Below are positions 21,412 to 32,191 of a DNA stretch of 64,000 bases, in pieces. Location of the stretch: positions 25,230-89,229 of the forward strand of contig MPUH01000180.1 of the NCBI GenBank assembly GCA_001970955.1. The letters are read 5' to 3'. Source of the DNA: Stentor coeruleus. Lineage: Eukaryota > Ciliophora > Heterotrichea > Heterotrichida > Stentoridae. A program made the translations under genes and the position numbers. The first letter of the stretch is position 1. Each line of letters opens with the position of its first letter. The notes under the pieces are model-generated. The model was not told where the DNA came from. It saw nothing but the letters and a program-made list of their open reading frames with translations, and made no database searches.

Positions 21412-21930
21412 ATGTCTGATTGTAATTATGACTGGAGAGAAGATCCTCTTGTACCAAAGCCAGAGATTCTTCAAGCTCCATCTCCAAGAAAAGAACTAAA
21501 GCCAACAGACATTACTGATTTCCCTCATCAAAAAGTAATCCCAATTCCTGAAGACTATCATTATCCCGAAGGTAAATGGAGGCCTCCAACTCTTCCATAT
21601 CGAGCTGGGTTTATTCCTATCAATATTTTCTTAGAACAAGGTAAAGTTTATAAGTGGTGTTCATGTGGAGCAAGCTGGAATGAGCCTTTTTGTGATCATA
21701 AATGTCATTTCCAAATGACTAGAAACAGGCCAATTATTTTTAATGTAGACAAAAGCGGATATTATAAACTTTGTAACTGTAAACAATCTGCTAATGCCCC
21801 TTTTTGCAATGGAACCCATAAGCTTTTAGTCCAACAGTTCCCTAAAACCCACTTTGGGTTTTTTAGAGCTTTTACCTCAGCAGCGATAGGTCTTTCACTC
21901 TTTGGTATTTGGTTTAACTATAAGAATTAG
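21412..21930 (+). CDS. CDGSH iron-sulfur protein (CISD3-like) with a C-terminal membrane segment
   Basis: The 172-aa protein contains two CDGSH-type iron-sulfur motifs: CSCGASWNEPFCDHKC at about residues 84-99 and CNCKQSANAPFCNGTH at about 123-138. Two motifs in one chain is the CISD3/MiNT arrangement, which binds two 2Fe-2S clusters in mitochondria. The second motif has the normal three Cys and one His. In the first, the position of the ligand His is Cys, with a His immediately after. A hydrophobic segment near the C-terminus (FFRAFTSAAIGLSLFGIWF) looks like a membrane anchor, which human CISD3 lacks. The long Pro-rich N-terminus has no obvious mitochondrial presequence. The 156 bp to the divergent MSH4 start must hold both promoters. 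Confidence 0.82.
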   Translation: MSDCNYDWREDPLVPKPEILQAPSPRKELKPTDITDFPHQKVIPIPEDYHYPEGKWRPPTLPYRAGFIPINIFLEQGKVYKWCSCGASWNEPFCDHKCHFQMTRNRPIIFNVDKSGYYKLCNCKQSANAPFCNGTHKLLVQQFPKTHFGFFRAFTSAAIGLSLFGIWFNYKN

Positions 21931-23267
21931 TTAAATATATTTATTAAATATTTAGTAGGATAATATAAACATGATTATAAGAATGTGTTGGATTAAGGAT
22001 TAGGCAAAATCAGAATAAAAACAACTGTAACAATTAAAATGTAAATAACAAGAATATCAGATATAAATAATTGGATTATTTAATTTGTTAGCAAATTAAA
22101 CTTTGATAACACATATTGATGAAATAGTAAAAAAGATTTAAGTTATCATTTTGTCTATCGTGGTTATTAGTTTTTATAATAGGAATCTTATTAGGTTTAG
22201 AACATTTAAGTATTTTAAGTTTGAAGATGATAATAATATGAGAGGCTGATAAATTGAGTGGTTTAAGAAATTATAGATTTTTTTTCGGTATAAATTGTGA
22301 ACGTTGGGTATTATGATTGATTATTTTGTAGAATTTTTTAAGGAAGTTGAGAAGCAGTTGTTATGATAAGGTTAAGATGAAATATTGTTTTTTAGGTTTG
22401 GGAGACAATTGGTTTTTGTAATTTTTTTTAAGTTTTAGGGTTTTATAGTTTTGAAGTAATTTTTATGTTTTTATCTTGTTGATAGTATAACATATTTAAA
22501 AAATTAGCTTGGATATGATTTAGTTTTTTTTTTTGTATAGTTTATAAAAGTGGCTTAATAAGTTATATAGTTTTTCTATTATTATCGAGGAGTATTTTAG
22601 TTTATGCTTAAAGTCTTTAAGTTTTAATTCGTAATATATTTTAATAATCATATTCTAAAATTAAAAACCTATAAAATTCTAAATCAAATCACCACTTCCA
22701 ACACTCTGATTAATTAAATAAATCTAAACTCAGCAATGCTTATTATTTATAAATTATAATATCTCCAAAGTATAAAAATTTTCTTTTAGCATATTTACAC
22801 CCAAACATAAAATCATAATTTAAAATCTTACCACAAAATCTTAACTTAAAAAGCACCAAAACCTCGTATTTCCAACAGCATCCTCTCCCTTCTCTAATTA
22901 TTCCCACAAAAACCATACCTAAAAAATTACAAAAATATCTAAAAACCATCATCAGCCTACCCAATTCAATCAACCCACAAAAAAACCCTCAAAACTCTTT
23001 TACTTACAAATAACAACACCCTAACACCCAAACCCATCAGCCTCACAATAATAAAAATCCTCATATCCATTCAATTCAACCTTCCTTTCCGCAAAATAAC
23101 TCATCCTCTACAAAATTATCACAAAATTCCTTCTCAATCATTCCAAAAATGCCTATTCTTTCATTTTTCACATCTAATAAAAATCTACTTCACCTTTCTT
23201 TTATTCTACCACAACTAACAACACCCTACTAAAATCTCTTAACCCAATATCAAAAGGCATATAAATA
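21931..23267. other. Intergenic region, 1.3 kb, with a sharp strand-bias switch
   Basis: Between two plus-strand genes. From about 22150 to 22640 the plus strand is G/T-rich with very few C; from about 22640 to 23267 it is C/A-rich with very few G. This fits a 3' flank followed by a 5' flank. A 76-codon minus-strand frame at 22743-22973 has no ATG start and is explained by the skew. No RNA gene recognised. Confidence 0.6.
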
Positions 23268-25094
23268 ATGGCTGAGAAGAAATACGGAACTATATACAAA
23301 GTAGCAGGGCCTCTGGTTGTCGCAAACAACATGGCTGGATCTAAGATGTATGAACTGGTTCGTGTAGGTTGGAACCGTCTAGTGGGAGAAATCATCAAAC
23401 TAGAAGCAGACAATGCAAGTATTCAATGCTATGAGGACACATCAGGTCTAACTGTAGGAGATCCAGTCCTTCGTACCGGTAACCTCTTATCCGTATCTTT
23501 AGGTCCAGGAATCATGGAAACAATCTATGACGGTATTCAAAGACCATTAAAAAGAATCGCAGAAGAAAGTGGTGGCTCAGTCTTTGTGCCAAAAGGTATC
23601 GATGTTTATCCACTTGATATGAATAAACAATGGGAATTTATACCTAAAAATGTTAGAGTTGGGCAGATGATATCAGGTGGTGACATTTTTGGTTTAGTTC
23701 ATGAAAATGACTTGTTTGAAAACCATTGGATTATGATGCCACCAAAAGCTCAAGGAAGGATTACTTGGTTAGCCCCTGATGGGATGTATACTGTAGGTGA
23801 AGAGGTTATAGAAGTTGAATTTAATGGTGAAAAGAAAAGATACCCGATGTATCATGATTGGCCTGTGAGAATTCCAAGACCTTATGTTGAAAAGCTTCCA
23901 GGTAAAACCCCATTATTAACAGGGCAAAGAGTTCTTGATGCACTTTTCCCATCTTGTCTTGGAGGGACATGTGCAATTCCAGGAGCTTTCGGTTGTGGTA
24001 AGACTTGTATTTCTCAAGCGCTTTCTAAGTTTTCGAACTCAGACTGCATTATTTATGTTGGGTGTGGTGAAAGAGGTAACGAAATGGCTGAGGTTTTAAC
24101 TGAGTTCCCTGAGCTTACAAGGAAATATAAAGGTGGTGAGGCTAGTATTATGCAAAGAACCTGTTTGGTTGCCAATACTTCAAATATGCCTGTGGCTGCA
24201 AGAGAAGCTTCAATTTATACAGGGATTACATTGGCTGAATACTTTAGAGATCAAGGACTTCATGTAAGTATGATGGCTGATTCAACATCAAGATGGGCTG
24301 AAGCTTTAAGAGAAATCTCAGGTCGTCTAGCTGAAATGCCTGCTGTTGCTGGTTACCCTGCTTATTTAGGGTCTAAATTAGCTCAGTTTTATGAAAGAGC
24401 AGGAAGAGTCACTTGTTTTGGAAGCCCTAATCGTGAAGGCTCAGTTAGTATTGTTGGAGCTGTTAGTCCTCCAGGTGGTGATTTGACTGATCCAGTCACA
24501 ACTTCAACTTTGAATATAGTCCAAGTCTTTTGGGGACTTGATAAGAAACTTGCCCAAAGAAAACATTTCCCTAGTGTCAATTGGAGTATATCCTTCAGTA
24601 ATTATGAAAGACAAGTTGAGCCTTATTTTGACTTACAAGACCCTGAGTTCTCTACTTTAAGGACAAAATTCAAAGAAATCTTAACTGAAGAAGAAGATCT
24701 TAATGAAATCGTCCAGCTTGTTGGTGTTGAAAGTTTATCTGAAGACCAGAAACTTACTTTAGAAGTCGCTAAGATGATTAAAGAAGATTTCCTTCAACAA
24801 AATGCTTTTTCTAAAAATGATTATATGTGTCCATTTTTCAAGATTGTTGGGATGATGAGAGCTATAGTCACTTTTTATGAACAGGCAGTAAAGGTTATTA
24901 GAGAATCACCTGCTACTAATAAAGTTGGATGCAAAAATATAATGCAAGAATTATCAAGACAGGTTTATGATATTTCACAAATGAAAGGTGCAATATACCC
25001 TGATGCTGGGGATGATGCATTTAAGAAATTCTTCTCTGATCTTTGTGATAGGATAACTTCGCAGTTTAGGAAGATTGAAGACTCTTATGCATAG
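23268..25094 (+). CDS. ATP6V1A: V-type H+-ATPase catalytic subunit A
   Basis: The 608-aa protein is full length for V-ATPase subunit A. It opens with the beta-barrel block ([18 protein letters not shown]), contains the non-homologous insert, and has the P-loop [12 protein letters not shown] near residue 239, the catalytic block [12 protein letters not shown] and the [19 protein letters not shown] segment, followed by [10 protein letters not shown]. The subunit hydrolyses ATP in the V1 head to acidify vacuoles and food vacuoles. The only local oddity is Cys for the usual Val after the P-loop Thr. It is single-exon and ends in TAG. Codon use is richer in G and C than in neighbours, as expected for a highly expressed gene. 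The convergent CCT gene ends only 27 bp away. Confidence 0.97.
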   Translation: MAEKKYGTIYKVAGPLVVANNMAGSKMYELVRVGWNRLVGEIIKLEADNASIQCYEDTSGLTVGDPVLRTGNLLSVSLGPGIMETIYDGIQRPLKRIAEESGGSVFVPKGIDVYPLDMNKQWEFIPKNVRVGQMISGGDIFGLVHENDLFENHWIMMPPKAQGRITWLAPDGMYTVGEEVIEVEFNGEKKRYPMYHDWPVRIPRPYVEKLPGKTPLLTGQRVLDALFPSCLGGTCAIPGAFGCGKTCISQALSKFSNSDCIIYVGCGERGNEMAEVLTEFPELTRKYKGGEASIMQRTCLVANTSNMPVAAREASIYTGITLAEYFRDQGLHVSMMADSTSRWAEALREISGRLAEMPAVAGYPAYLGSKLAQFYERAGRVTCFGSPNREGSVSIVGAVSPPGGDLTDPVTTSTLNIVQVFWGLDKKLAQRKHFPSVNWSISFSNYERQVEPYFDLQDPEFSTLRTKFKEILTEEEDLNEIVQLVGVESLSEDQKLTLEVAKMIKEDFLQQNAFSKNDYMCPFFKIVGMMRAIVTFYEQAVKVIRESPATNKVGCKNIMQELSRQVYDISQMKGAIYPDAGDDAFKKFFSDLCDRITSQFRKIEDSYA

Positions 25095-25121
25095 TTAGAT
25101 AAAAAATTAGCCTTTTGGATA

Positions 25122-25685
25122 TTAGTTATGCTTTAAGGTATAAGCTTTAATAGCAATAAAGCCTTTACGTAAGGATTTTAAATATCGACTATTACTGCAT
25201 CCTGATCTATCCTGGCTTTCTCTGACGAATTCATTTGAGTTTACTAGCATTCGGATTATTAGATCACTTGTAGATACACCATCTGTTCTTTGTGTCGCTA
25301 AAAAACGACCTGCTTGTTTAGATGGGTAATAAACATCACCTGTTACATCTGCACCCATTACATAAGGAATATCATCATGGCATATATAATCAATGCTATG
25401 AGAATCCATAAATTCCAATGTACAAACCCAAGGACAAGGACATATAACTTCATCAACCCATTTGCATTGTCTTACACTTTCAGCTCTTTCTTGCTCATTC
25501 ATCAATGGTTTTCCTTTTAATTCTATGACTTCAACATCAGATGCAACACCAACTATTAGATAAACATAAGGAAATTTTTTCTTGCATTGTTCAAATAGTC
25601 TAGCATGGCCGAAATGAAAAAGATCAAATACTCCGTCAGCATAAAGTCTTACTGGATTTGATGGATCGTATCCTTTGCCTGACAT
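25122..25685 (-). CDS. PCYT1: Choline-phosphate cytidylyltransferase, catalytic domain only
   Basis: The 187-aa protein has the nucleotidyltransferase motifs of CTP:phosphocholine cytidylyltransferase: RLYADGVFDLFHFGHARLFEQ with HxGH near residue 25, the KWVDEVICPCPW block, and RTDGVSTSDLIIRM near the end. It catalyses CTP + phosphocholine to CDP-choline in the Kennedy pathway. It is about half the usual length: the amphipathic lipid-sensing helix and Ser-rich tail seen in animals are absent, so direct membrane activation is not expected. The phosphoethanolamine enzyme has two such domains, which argues against it here. ATG at 25685, TAA stop. Confidence 0.92.
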   Translation of the reverse strand: MSGKGYDPSNPVRLYADGVFDLFHFGHARLFEQCKKKFPYVYLIVGVASDVEVIELKGKPLMNEQERAESVRQCKWVDEVICPCPWVCTLEFMDSHSIDYICHDDIPYVMGADVTGDVYYPSKQAGRFLATQRTDGVSTSDLIIRMLVNSNEFVRESQDRSGCSNSRYLKSLRKGFIAIKAYTLKHN

Positions 25686-26050
25686 TGTTAATTATATTTT
25701 TTTTGATTCGGATTTGAGATTTTATGAAGATTTTTATGTTAAAAGTTAGATTGTTAATGATTAATTTATAGTATTTTTTAGATGTTATTAGTAAAACCTT
25801 ATAGTTTATTTGGAAATTTATTAGATNTATAGTATTTTTTAGATGTTATTAGTAAAACCTTATAGTTTATTTGGAAATTTATTAGATTGATAAATAATAT
25901 AGGTCTTATGGTCTTACCATTTTCGAACTTGAACAATAATCCCATTTTGTATGCTTTTACCATATGTTAATATAATATTTTATTCTTCTCCACCTTTACA
26001 GATATGCTTTAATTTCATATAGATACAAAATATTTTGTTTCTTTTAATAA
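25686..26050. other. Divergent intergenic region containing an assembly-gap duplication
   Basis: Holds the 5' flanks of CCT and of the PX protein. A single N lies at 25827, flanked by identical 60-bp copies (25767-25826 and 25828-25887), so the true spacing is probably 61 bp shorter. Confidence 0.7.
25767..25887. repeat. Direct 60-bp repeat around a single N (assembly gap)
   Basis: The copies at 25767-25826 and 25828-25887 are identical and separated by N at 25827. The most likely cause is two contigs with overlapping ends placed side by side without merging. Confidence 0.9.
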
Positions 26051-27919
26051 ATGGTTAGTTATTTTGTTATTACTCATCTTCCTTTTATCCTTTTACCATC
26101 GTATTTTATTCTATACACTATTCAAAGGATTATTAGGCATTGGAAGGATGGTAAAGAACGAGCACGAACATCAGGTGGAAGACTAGTAATAAAATTGCTT
26201 GCGACTATAACATGTGCAATATTTGAGTTAGTTCATATAGCAGATTATTCTCCTAATCAAAACTATTCGGATGGGGAGATTGCATTTAGGATTTCCTATT
26301 TTGTTTTGTCAGGTGTAGCTTGGGCTGCTAGCTCAATCCTTGTGTTCTTTGATTATAATAGAAGACTTAAGGCTCAATGGCATGGACAAAGAATTTTTTG
26401 GATTTTGGAAACACCAACAAATCTTGCATTGCTATTAATGAATATTTTAGTTACTGATTACAATTATAGTGGTGTTGAGTTTTTCAGCTTTTCATTAATT
26501 CAGATTATATCATATATTGTAGTCACATCAATAAGCCTTTTTCTTGCTTTTCTAGCATTGTTTAGACCAAACGATTTTACAGTTATTTCACCTAATTTCC
26601 CTGAAAAGCTTGAAGAAAATTTTATTGTAAAAGATGAGGGAGGTATTGATAAGAAACTAGATGAGATATCTTTACGAATTTCATATACAAGATACAAAAT
26701 CAGACAGATGCAAAATTCAAGTTTGATTCAATATAAGGTAAATTTGAATATTAACACTTCAATAATTCATATAACAAGAACTCTTAATGATTTTGAAGGG
26801 CTTGACAGGTTGCTAAAAAGTAAATTTGCTAGAGGACAAATTCATGCTAGAAGTTTCCCTGAGTTCCCTACAGAAAAACTTCGAAGTTCTAGTATTAACG
26901 AAAGAGGTCAGGCTTTATGTGAATATCTAAATAATCTTCTATCAATTGAATTCATGACTCCTGAGCTTATAGACTTCCTCAATATCGAAGGGGAATACCG
27001 AGATATTTTAACATTAAAACATTCCCAACTAATCGGTGAAAGGTTACCAAACGAAGAAACTATTTTACGTAATGAGTCTTTTTCAGGTAATTATTACTCT
27101 CCATACTCAACTGAAAATACAGAAAGTTTCTATGGTAATTCTTCAAGACTTCAATGGATAGTTAAAATTCGAGTCCTTAGTCATTCTCAAGAAGATGTAT
27201 CTAAAGAAATCGATTATTACGTTAAAAGTAAAATCCCATGCTTAAAATTCAAACACACAAAAGGTTTCACAATAGACGATATTCTTTCTTTACATAAAGC
27301 TATAAAAAAACAAGACCTTTCTATAGAAAATCCTATAAAAAACTATTCGATACTTAAAAATCATGTAGAAGATACTGTTGAACTTAGACGTATGGAAATA
27401 GAACATTATTTGCTTGAAATATTAAACGACCCTGCATTTATATGTAAAGATGCTTTGAAGTTTATAGGTTGTGATGCTGATCTTTGTAGTATATTAGATA
27501 ATATTCCTGAGTTTTCATATACTATTACAGATAGCATTGAGTGGAAAGGAGAAATTGGAGAAGATTCATCACATTTTATTGTATACAAGGTTGGGATAAG
27601 TGAAAAAAATACTTTAAGTGGAATTGAGACTGAATGGAAATTTAGCAGAAGGTTTAGAGAATTTTTTGCGCTTAATGATAGGCTTATAAGACGTCAAAGT
27701 AGTACTTTGCTAAAAAACTATTTGATTAGTAAAGGGAAAAATACCAAAGATTTAAACTTGCCTTATTTACCTGGTAGAAGCCTTGCACCATTATGCACAT
27801 CACAAGAAATTGAAGAAAGGAAAATTGGCCTTGATTTTTATATTAAAGAGCTTGTCATGAATCCTTATGTTGTGTGCAGTTATGCATTTAGAGAGTTTGT
27901 TGATAATAAAACTCAGTAA
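26051..27919 (+). CDS. Polytopic membrane protein with PX domains
   Basis: The 622-aa protein begins with about five hydrophobic segments in the first 175 residues, laid out like the TMD0 of ABCC transporters but without any ATPase domain. A first PX-like domain runs from about residue 220 (YKVNLNINTSIIHITRTLNDF) to LIDFLNI near 315. A shorter related block follows (LQWIVKIRVLSHS). A second PX domain is at the C-terminus, with HFIVYKVGI, WKFSRRFREFFALNDRL, PYLPGRS and a helix ending AFREFVD. PX domains bind phosphoinositides, so the protein should link an endomembrane to phosphoinositide-marked membranes. The exact family is not recognised. The gene is single-exon, with an ATG at 26051. Confidence 0.72.
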   Translation: MVSYFVITHLPFILLPSYFILYTIQRIIRHWKDGKERARTSGGRLVIKLLATITCAIFELVHIADYSPNQNYSDGEIAFRISYFVLSGVAWAASSILVFFDYNRRLKAQWHGQRIFWILETPTNLALLLMNILVTDYNYSGVEFFSFSLIQIISYIVVTSISLFLAFLALFRPNDFTVISPNFPEKLEENFIVKDEGGIDKKLDEISLRISYTRYKIRQMQNSSLIQYKVNLNINTSIIHITRTLNDFEGLDRLLKSKFARGQIHARSFPEFPTEKLRSSSINERGQALCEYLNNLLSIEFMTPELIDFLNIEGEYRDILTLKHSQLIGERLPNEETILRNESFSGNYYSPYSTENTESFYGNSSRLQWIVKIRVLSHSQEDVSKEIDYYVKSKIPCLKFKHTKGFTIDDILSLHKAIKKQDLSIENPIKNYSILKNHVEDTVELRRMEIEHYLLEILNDPAFICKDALKFIGCDADLCSILDNIPEFSYTITDSIEWKGEIGEDSSHFIVYKVGISEKNTLSGIETEWKFSRRFREFFALNDRLIRRQSSTLLKNYLISKGKNTKDLNLPYLPGRSLAPLCTSQEIEERKIGLDFYIKELVMNPYVVCSYAFREFVDNKTQ

Positions 27920-28052
27920 GATATATATTTTTGCAATAAGATTTTGTATTTAAGTAAATATAATAGTTATTTATGATTGAAATCCTAGAATAATTTTTAT
28001 GATATAAAGTTTGTTATATCCTCTGTCTGATATTAATTTCATTTATATATTT

Positions 28053-29180
28053 ATGATCCTTTTTCTAAGTTTTTTAGCACAAGTTCACTGCGAACTGTTT
28101 GCTGTTATAGAACTTGCTAGGGAACCTACAACTAATCCTAGATTCAGCCTACCTATAATAGAAACACACAAAGAAAATCTAGGTGATATATCTGAAAAAG
28201 GTATTCAACAAGAGTTATCTTTAGGACAATTTATCAATCAAAGATATGGGAATATTATTTTAGAAACCTTCAATGAAAACGCTACATATTTTGTCAAAAA
28301 TCGTAAATCAGCTATTGCCGCACTAAACTATCAGATTCAAGGGATTTTCTCAAATAAACTAAAACTCAAGCCAAAGCCCAAAGATTATACGAAAGATGAG
28401 CTAATGCTCAGTCCAGAAATACACTGTCAAAGACTAGTTTCACTTCTTAAAAGCAACTTTTTAATATTTGAATCTCATCCTTTATATACAAATTTAACTC
28501 AATATTCTTATGAACTTGAACCTCTTATTGGGAATATTTCTGTACTTCAAGTTTATTTTTTAGGAGATTTTATACTTAGTTACACAGAACAAGGTTTGAT
28601 TTTACCTTTTATTTTATCAAAAGAATGCCAAAAACTTGTTATTGAAATCTATCATAAATACCATGAATGGTTATTATATGGGAGTATAGAACAAGGTAAG
28701 TTAGGGTTTACTGATCTTGCTTTATCTATAACAGATTACTTAAAACGTTTACTTAGACCGATAAAATCACAAAGGTTCCTTCCAATAATGATGGATGAAG
28801 GGCAGTTTTTAGCTTTTTTGCACTTTTTAGGCCTTGATTTTACACCTAAACCCCCAGCTGCAGCTATTTTTATTGAAATCCACAAGTACTCAGACAGGAC
28901 TACATTTAGAATTTTCTATGAAAACCAATATGTTGAGTCTGATACTTTTGGCTTAGAACATAATGTTGACTTTTTGATTGATTTTTTTAACTCAAGGGTT
29001 TTTGTTGGTGGAGCTAAAAGGATATGCAATATTGTTAAAGGGAGTATAAAAGAAAGTATGACTTGGAGGTATTGGACTGCTGGGGCTATTGGGGTATTGT
29101 TGTTTATTATGGCAGCGTATTGGAGAAGAATTGAACCTTGGATTATTGGAAAAAAAATTGAAGAGGCTAAGAAAGAATAA
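28053..29180 (+). CDS. Inactive histidine-acid-phosphatase-like membrane protein
   Basis: The frame is open from 28011, but its first codon is TTG; the first ATG is at 28053 and gives a 375-aa protein with a signal peptide (MILFLSFLAQVHC). The fold resembles the histidine acid phosphatase family (branch 2): the N-terminal strand FAVIELAREP takes the place of the RHGxRxP site, GDISEKGIQQELSLGQFI matches the GxLTxxGxxQxxxLG block, and IMMDEGQFLAFLHFLGLD takes the place of the C-terminal HD motif. Both catalytic His are missing, so it should not hydrolyse phosphate esters. A C-terminal membrane helix (AGAIGVLLFIMAAYW) and a short basic tail make it a type I protein. It begins 133 bp after the PX gene on the same strand. 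Confidence 0.65.
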   Translation: MILFLSFLAQVHCELFAVIELAREPTTNPRFSLPIIETHKENLGDISEKGIQQELSLGQFINQRYGNIILETFNENATYFVKNRKSAIAALNYQIQGIFSNKLKLKPKPKDYTKDELMLSPEIHCQRLVSLLKSNFLIFESHPLYTNLTQYSYELEPLIGNISVLQVYFLGDFILSYTEQGLILPFILSKECQKLVIEIYHKYHEWLLYGSIEQGKLGFTDLALSITDYLKRLLRPIKSQRFLPIMMDEGQFLAFLHFLGLDFTPKPPAAAIFIEIHKYSDRTTFRIFYENQYVESDTFGLEHNVDFLIDFFNSRVFVGGAKRICNIVKGSIKESMTWRYWTAGAIGVLLFIMAAYWRRIEPWIIGKKIEEAKKE

Positions 29181-30173
29181 GGTTATATAAGTAGGTAGTT
29201 TATAAAATTAGAATATGATTTTTAATTAGTATATGCTGTAGGAAGGTTAATTAATATAAAAAATAGGTTTGGGCTATGATTCATTTTGATAAATAAACAT
29301 ATAAGATTATATAAGAGTTTTTATCTTTAAAATACTTTTATTATTGAGTTGATAAATTTATAAAGTAATTCTACAATTGACAACCTACCACATCATATTT
29401 TTGTTGCATAAATCGTGCATCTTAATTATAATTACACAAGCATATATGATAAAATGAAAATGGAGTATAAATGGAAATTATGTTTAATAATAATATAATA
29501 GATAATCAAATATATAATAATATACTAACTCTAGCTTTAAATATTTATAAAGACAACTAAAAAGCCATCTAGTATTACTATTCTAATTATCTATTCATAT
29601 AACATAAATCAATCAACACTAGAAATGATGTCTACTAAATTTTAGTAATCTTAAAATTTATTAAAAGCATATATTAGTTATATATAGTTTTAAAATATAC
29701 ATTTGAGAAGAGATATTATCTTAATCTTATATAAACCTTTCAGCAAAATAATAATTAAAATATTATATTTAGATTAATTTAAACTAAAGTTGTAATAGTT
29801 ATCAAAAGCATTCATCACTCAAACATACCTCAAATTTCTCGATCCTTCCAAAAGATAAAGCATATAATCGCAAAAATCAACAACAGCATATAAATTTTCA
29901 AAAGCATCAAACTATTTTTTTCGTTCATACTTTAATTTTCTATTCAAAAAACCAAAAGTTTTTTTTATATCATTGCAATGGTAAGTTAAATAATAAATTT
30001 GATAAATTGTAATAAGAGAAATATCTAACTTACTATACAGTATTTAAAGTTAATAATTTCATGAGAGTATAAAAAAAAAATCAGATATTTATATATGTTT
30101 ATATTAAAAGTAAATAGCACAATAATAACAATTTTACAAAACTCATAGATTATGAAACCATTATATATTTTCA
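29181..30173. other. Intergenic region, 1 kb
   Basis: G/T-rich near the preceding stop, very AT-rich in the middle, C/A-rich around 29820-29930 upstream of the kinase. No ORF, RNA gene or repeat supported. Confidence 0.5.
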
Positions 30174-31598
30174 ATGGGTTGTTCATTTTGTAAGCATCAA
30201 AGCAAAAGAAAAAAATCCTTAAATCACACATCAGGAAAACTAGCTGTTGAGATTTCAGCTACAGATATGATGCCTAATAAAGTACTCTTTGATGAATATG
30301 TGAGCATCAAATATCTCGGTGCTGGGTCATTTTCTGAAGTAATGCTAACATATCACAAGCCTTCAAAACAGCAAAGAGCTTTAAAAATCATAAAAAAGTC
30401 AACTTTAGTCAATCAGCAACTAACCACCCTCTTCCAGCTTTCAGAAACAGCACTTTTAAAGCAATTCGACCATCCTAATATAATCAAATGCTATCAAGAA
30501 TTCGAAGATTCAGAGCATTTTTACTTACCAATGGAATACTGCAAAGGTGGAAACCTAAAAAAATTTTTAAAGCAATTATCGATTATCCCTGAAAAAAAAG
30601 TCGCTGAGATTATCAATCAAGTTTTTTTAGCTGTTTCTTATTTCCATGATATTAATGTTATACATAGAGATCTAAAACCAGAGAATATCCTTTTAACATT
30701 TGAAAATGATTTTTATGTGAAAATAGCAGATTTTGGAAGTGCTTATATGATGAATGTAAATAGTTTAGCAAATGGGATTTTTGGCACATTACATTATGTT
30801 GCTCCTGAGGTATTTTGTGGAAGTTATGATGAGAAAGTTGATGTTTGGAGTTGTGGGATTATTTTGTATATGATGATTTTCGGAGTTTCACCTTATTCAA
30901 GTAGAAATTATGATGACCTTGCAAAAGAAATCAGTTCTAAATCTCTGATAATAAAATCATCAAATTTTCCAAGAAAAAGCATTTTTTTGATTGACTTTTT
31001 GGACCAATTGCTTCGTATTGATTCAAAAGATCGATTAAGTGCTAAGTCAGCTTTATGTCATCCGTGGCTCCAATTTTCTATTTGTGCAGATTGTAAAAAA
31101 CCTCTCTATGAATATTTACTTAATCTTTCATCAGAAAACTCAATTTCAACATTTCTTAAAGCGTATTCTTTGATACAAATTTATCTTATTGCAGATACTG
31201 AAGGAATTAGCAAGAATCTTAATAGCAAATTCTTGGGAACAATTTCTAATATAATAGAAAAAGAGATTATAAGCATAATAGGAACAGAAAAATCTAAACA
31301 AATATCATTAAAACTGCGTGAAGAATTAAAAACTAATACAGAATTGTTGAAAAACTTATATGAAAGTTTTAGAAATTATGTTGAAATAGATGAAATGTTT
31401 AGACATAAATCTGAAATAGTTGAAAATACAAGAAATTTGTTTATAAATAATGAAAATGAGCAGAGTATATTTCAAACTGTAAACAGTAGTGTGATAAGAA
31501 ATGAAAAGATAGAATTTGCTTTTGAAGATATTGATCAAATAAACTCAAGCAATTTCGCTAGATTTGTGAAATCACTTTGTCCTGATTTAGTTTTATAA
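30174..31598 (+). CDS. Ser/Thr protein kinase of CAMK/CDPK type, Met-Gly-Cys N-terminus
   Basis: The 474-aa protein begins MGCSFCK, a signal for N-myristoylation at Gly2 with palmitoylation at Cys3. The kinase domain spans about residues 43-306, with the Gly-rich loop LGAGSFSEV, the ATP-binding Lys71 (ALKIIKK), HRDLKPEN at 164-171, DFG at 186-188, and the APEVF end of the activation segment. All catalytic residues are present. The C-terminal 165 residues are helical, where a CDPK would have its junction and EF-hands, but no EF-hand loop can be read, so it is calcium-independent or regulated otherwise. It is the longest of four Met-Gly-Cys kinases here and the only one with a long tail. Confidence 0.9.
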   Translation: MGCSFCKHQSKRKKSLNHTSGKLAVEISATDMMPNKVLFDEYVSIKYLGAGSFSEVMLTYHKPSKQQRALKIIKKSTLVNQQLTTLFQLSETALLKQFDHPNIIKCYQEFEDSEHFYLPMEYCKGGNLKKFLKQLSIIPEKKVAEIINQVFLAVSYFHDINVIHRDLKPENILLTFENDFYVKIADFGSAYMMNVNSLANGIFGTLHYVAPEVFCGSYDEKVDVWSCGIILYMMIFGVSPYSSRNYDDLAKEISSKSLIIKSSNFPRKSIFLIDFLDQLLRIDSKDRLSAKSALCHPWLQFSICADCKKPLYEYLLNLSSENSISTFLKAYSLIQIYLIADTEGISKNLNSKFLGTISNIIEKEIISIIGTEKSKQISLKLREELKTNTELLKNLYESFRNYVEIDEMFRHKSEIVENTRNLFINNENEQSIFQTVNSSVIRNEKIEFAFEDIDQINSSNFARFVKSLCPDLVL

Positions 31599-32191
31599 TT
31601 ATCGCAATAACAGTAACATTTATTGTAATTTAAATATTTGCATACTTGGTTTGCATTAAATAATTTAAAATATTCATATACAATTCAATATATGCTTATA
31701 CATTATAGGGATTATAACATTATTGGGTAAATGAATTGTAGTAAATATCAGAAAATTAATTAAATTCCACTCTATTCTAAATTACTTAAATTATATGAAA
31801 TATAAATTCTTCAGTCAAGTAAAAATATGTTGTATAAGAAATCATTACTAAAAACTGCATTAGAATAATAATTTTTTTAGATATTTAAACATACATTATT
31901 ATAGTTGTATTTATGATAGCTTAATAAAACTTAAAAAAAGTAAGAATCAATACTCACATTAGTATTACCAAAACCAATATTATTAACTAAAAATTTTTAT
32001 TTTTGTTTTAAACTATAGTCAAAATTCTTTTATTAATCCTGCCTTTATTTGGCTAACAATTATTTATATCCTATCTCTTTATTATATTTAAAGTTGACAC
32101 TATTTGCATATTTAACTCACTGAATAAACAGACTACTTAAATCATAGAAAATGTTTGTTTTGAAATGGAAAATTTATATTTAACAGACTAG
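31599..32191. other. Intergenic region, 0.6 kb
   Basis: Very AT-rich. It carries no supported ORF and no recognisable RNA gene. It becomes slightly C-richer toward the polymerase start. Confidence 0.45.

Noticed and set aside
22743-22973. 76-codon minus-strand frame
   Set aside because: Starts at TTG in strongly skewed intergenic DNA; skew alone produces such frames.
28011-28052. Upstream extension of the phosphatase-like protein
   Set aside because: Relies on a TTG start; the ATG at 28053 gives a proper signal peptide.
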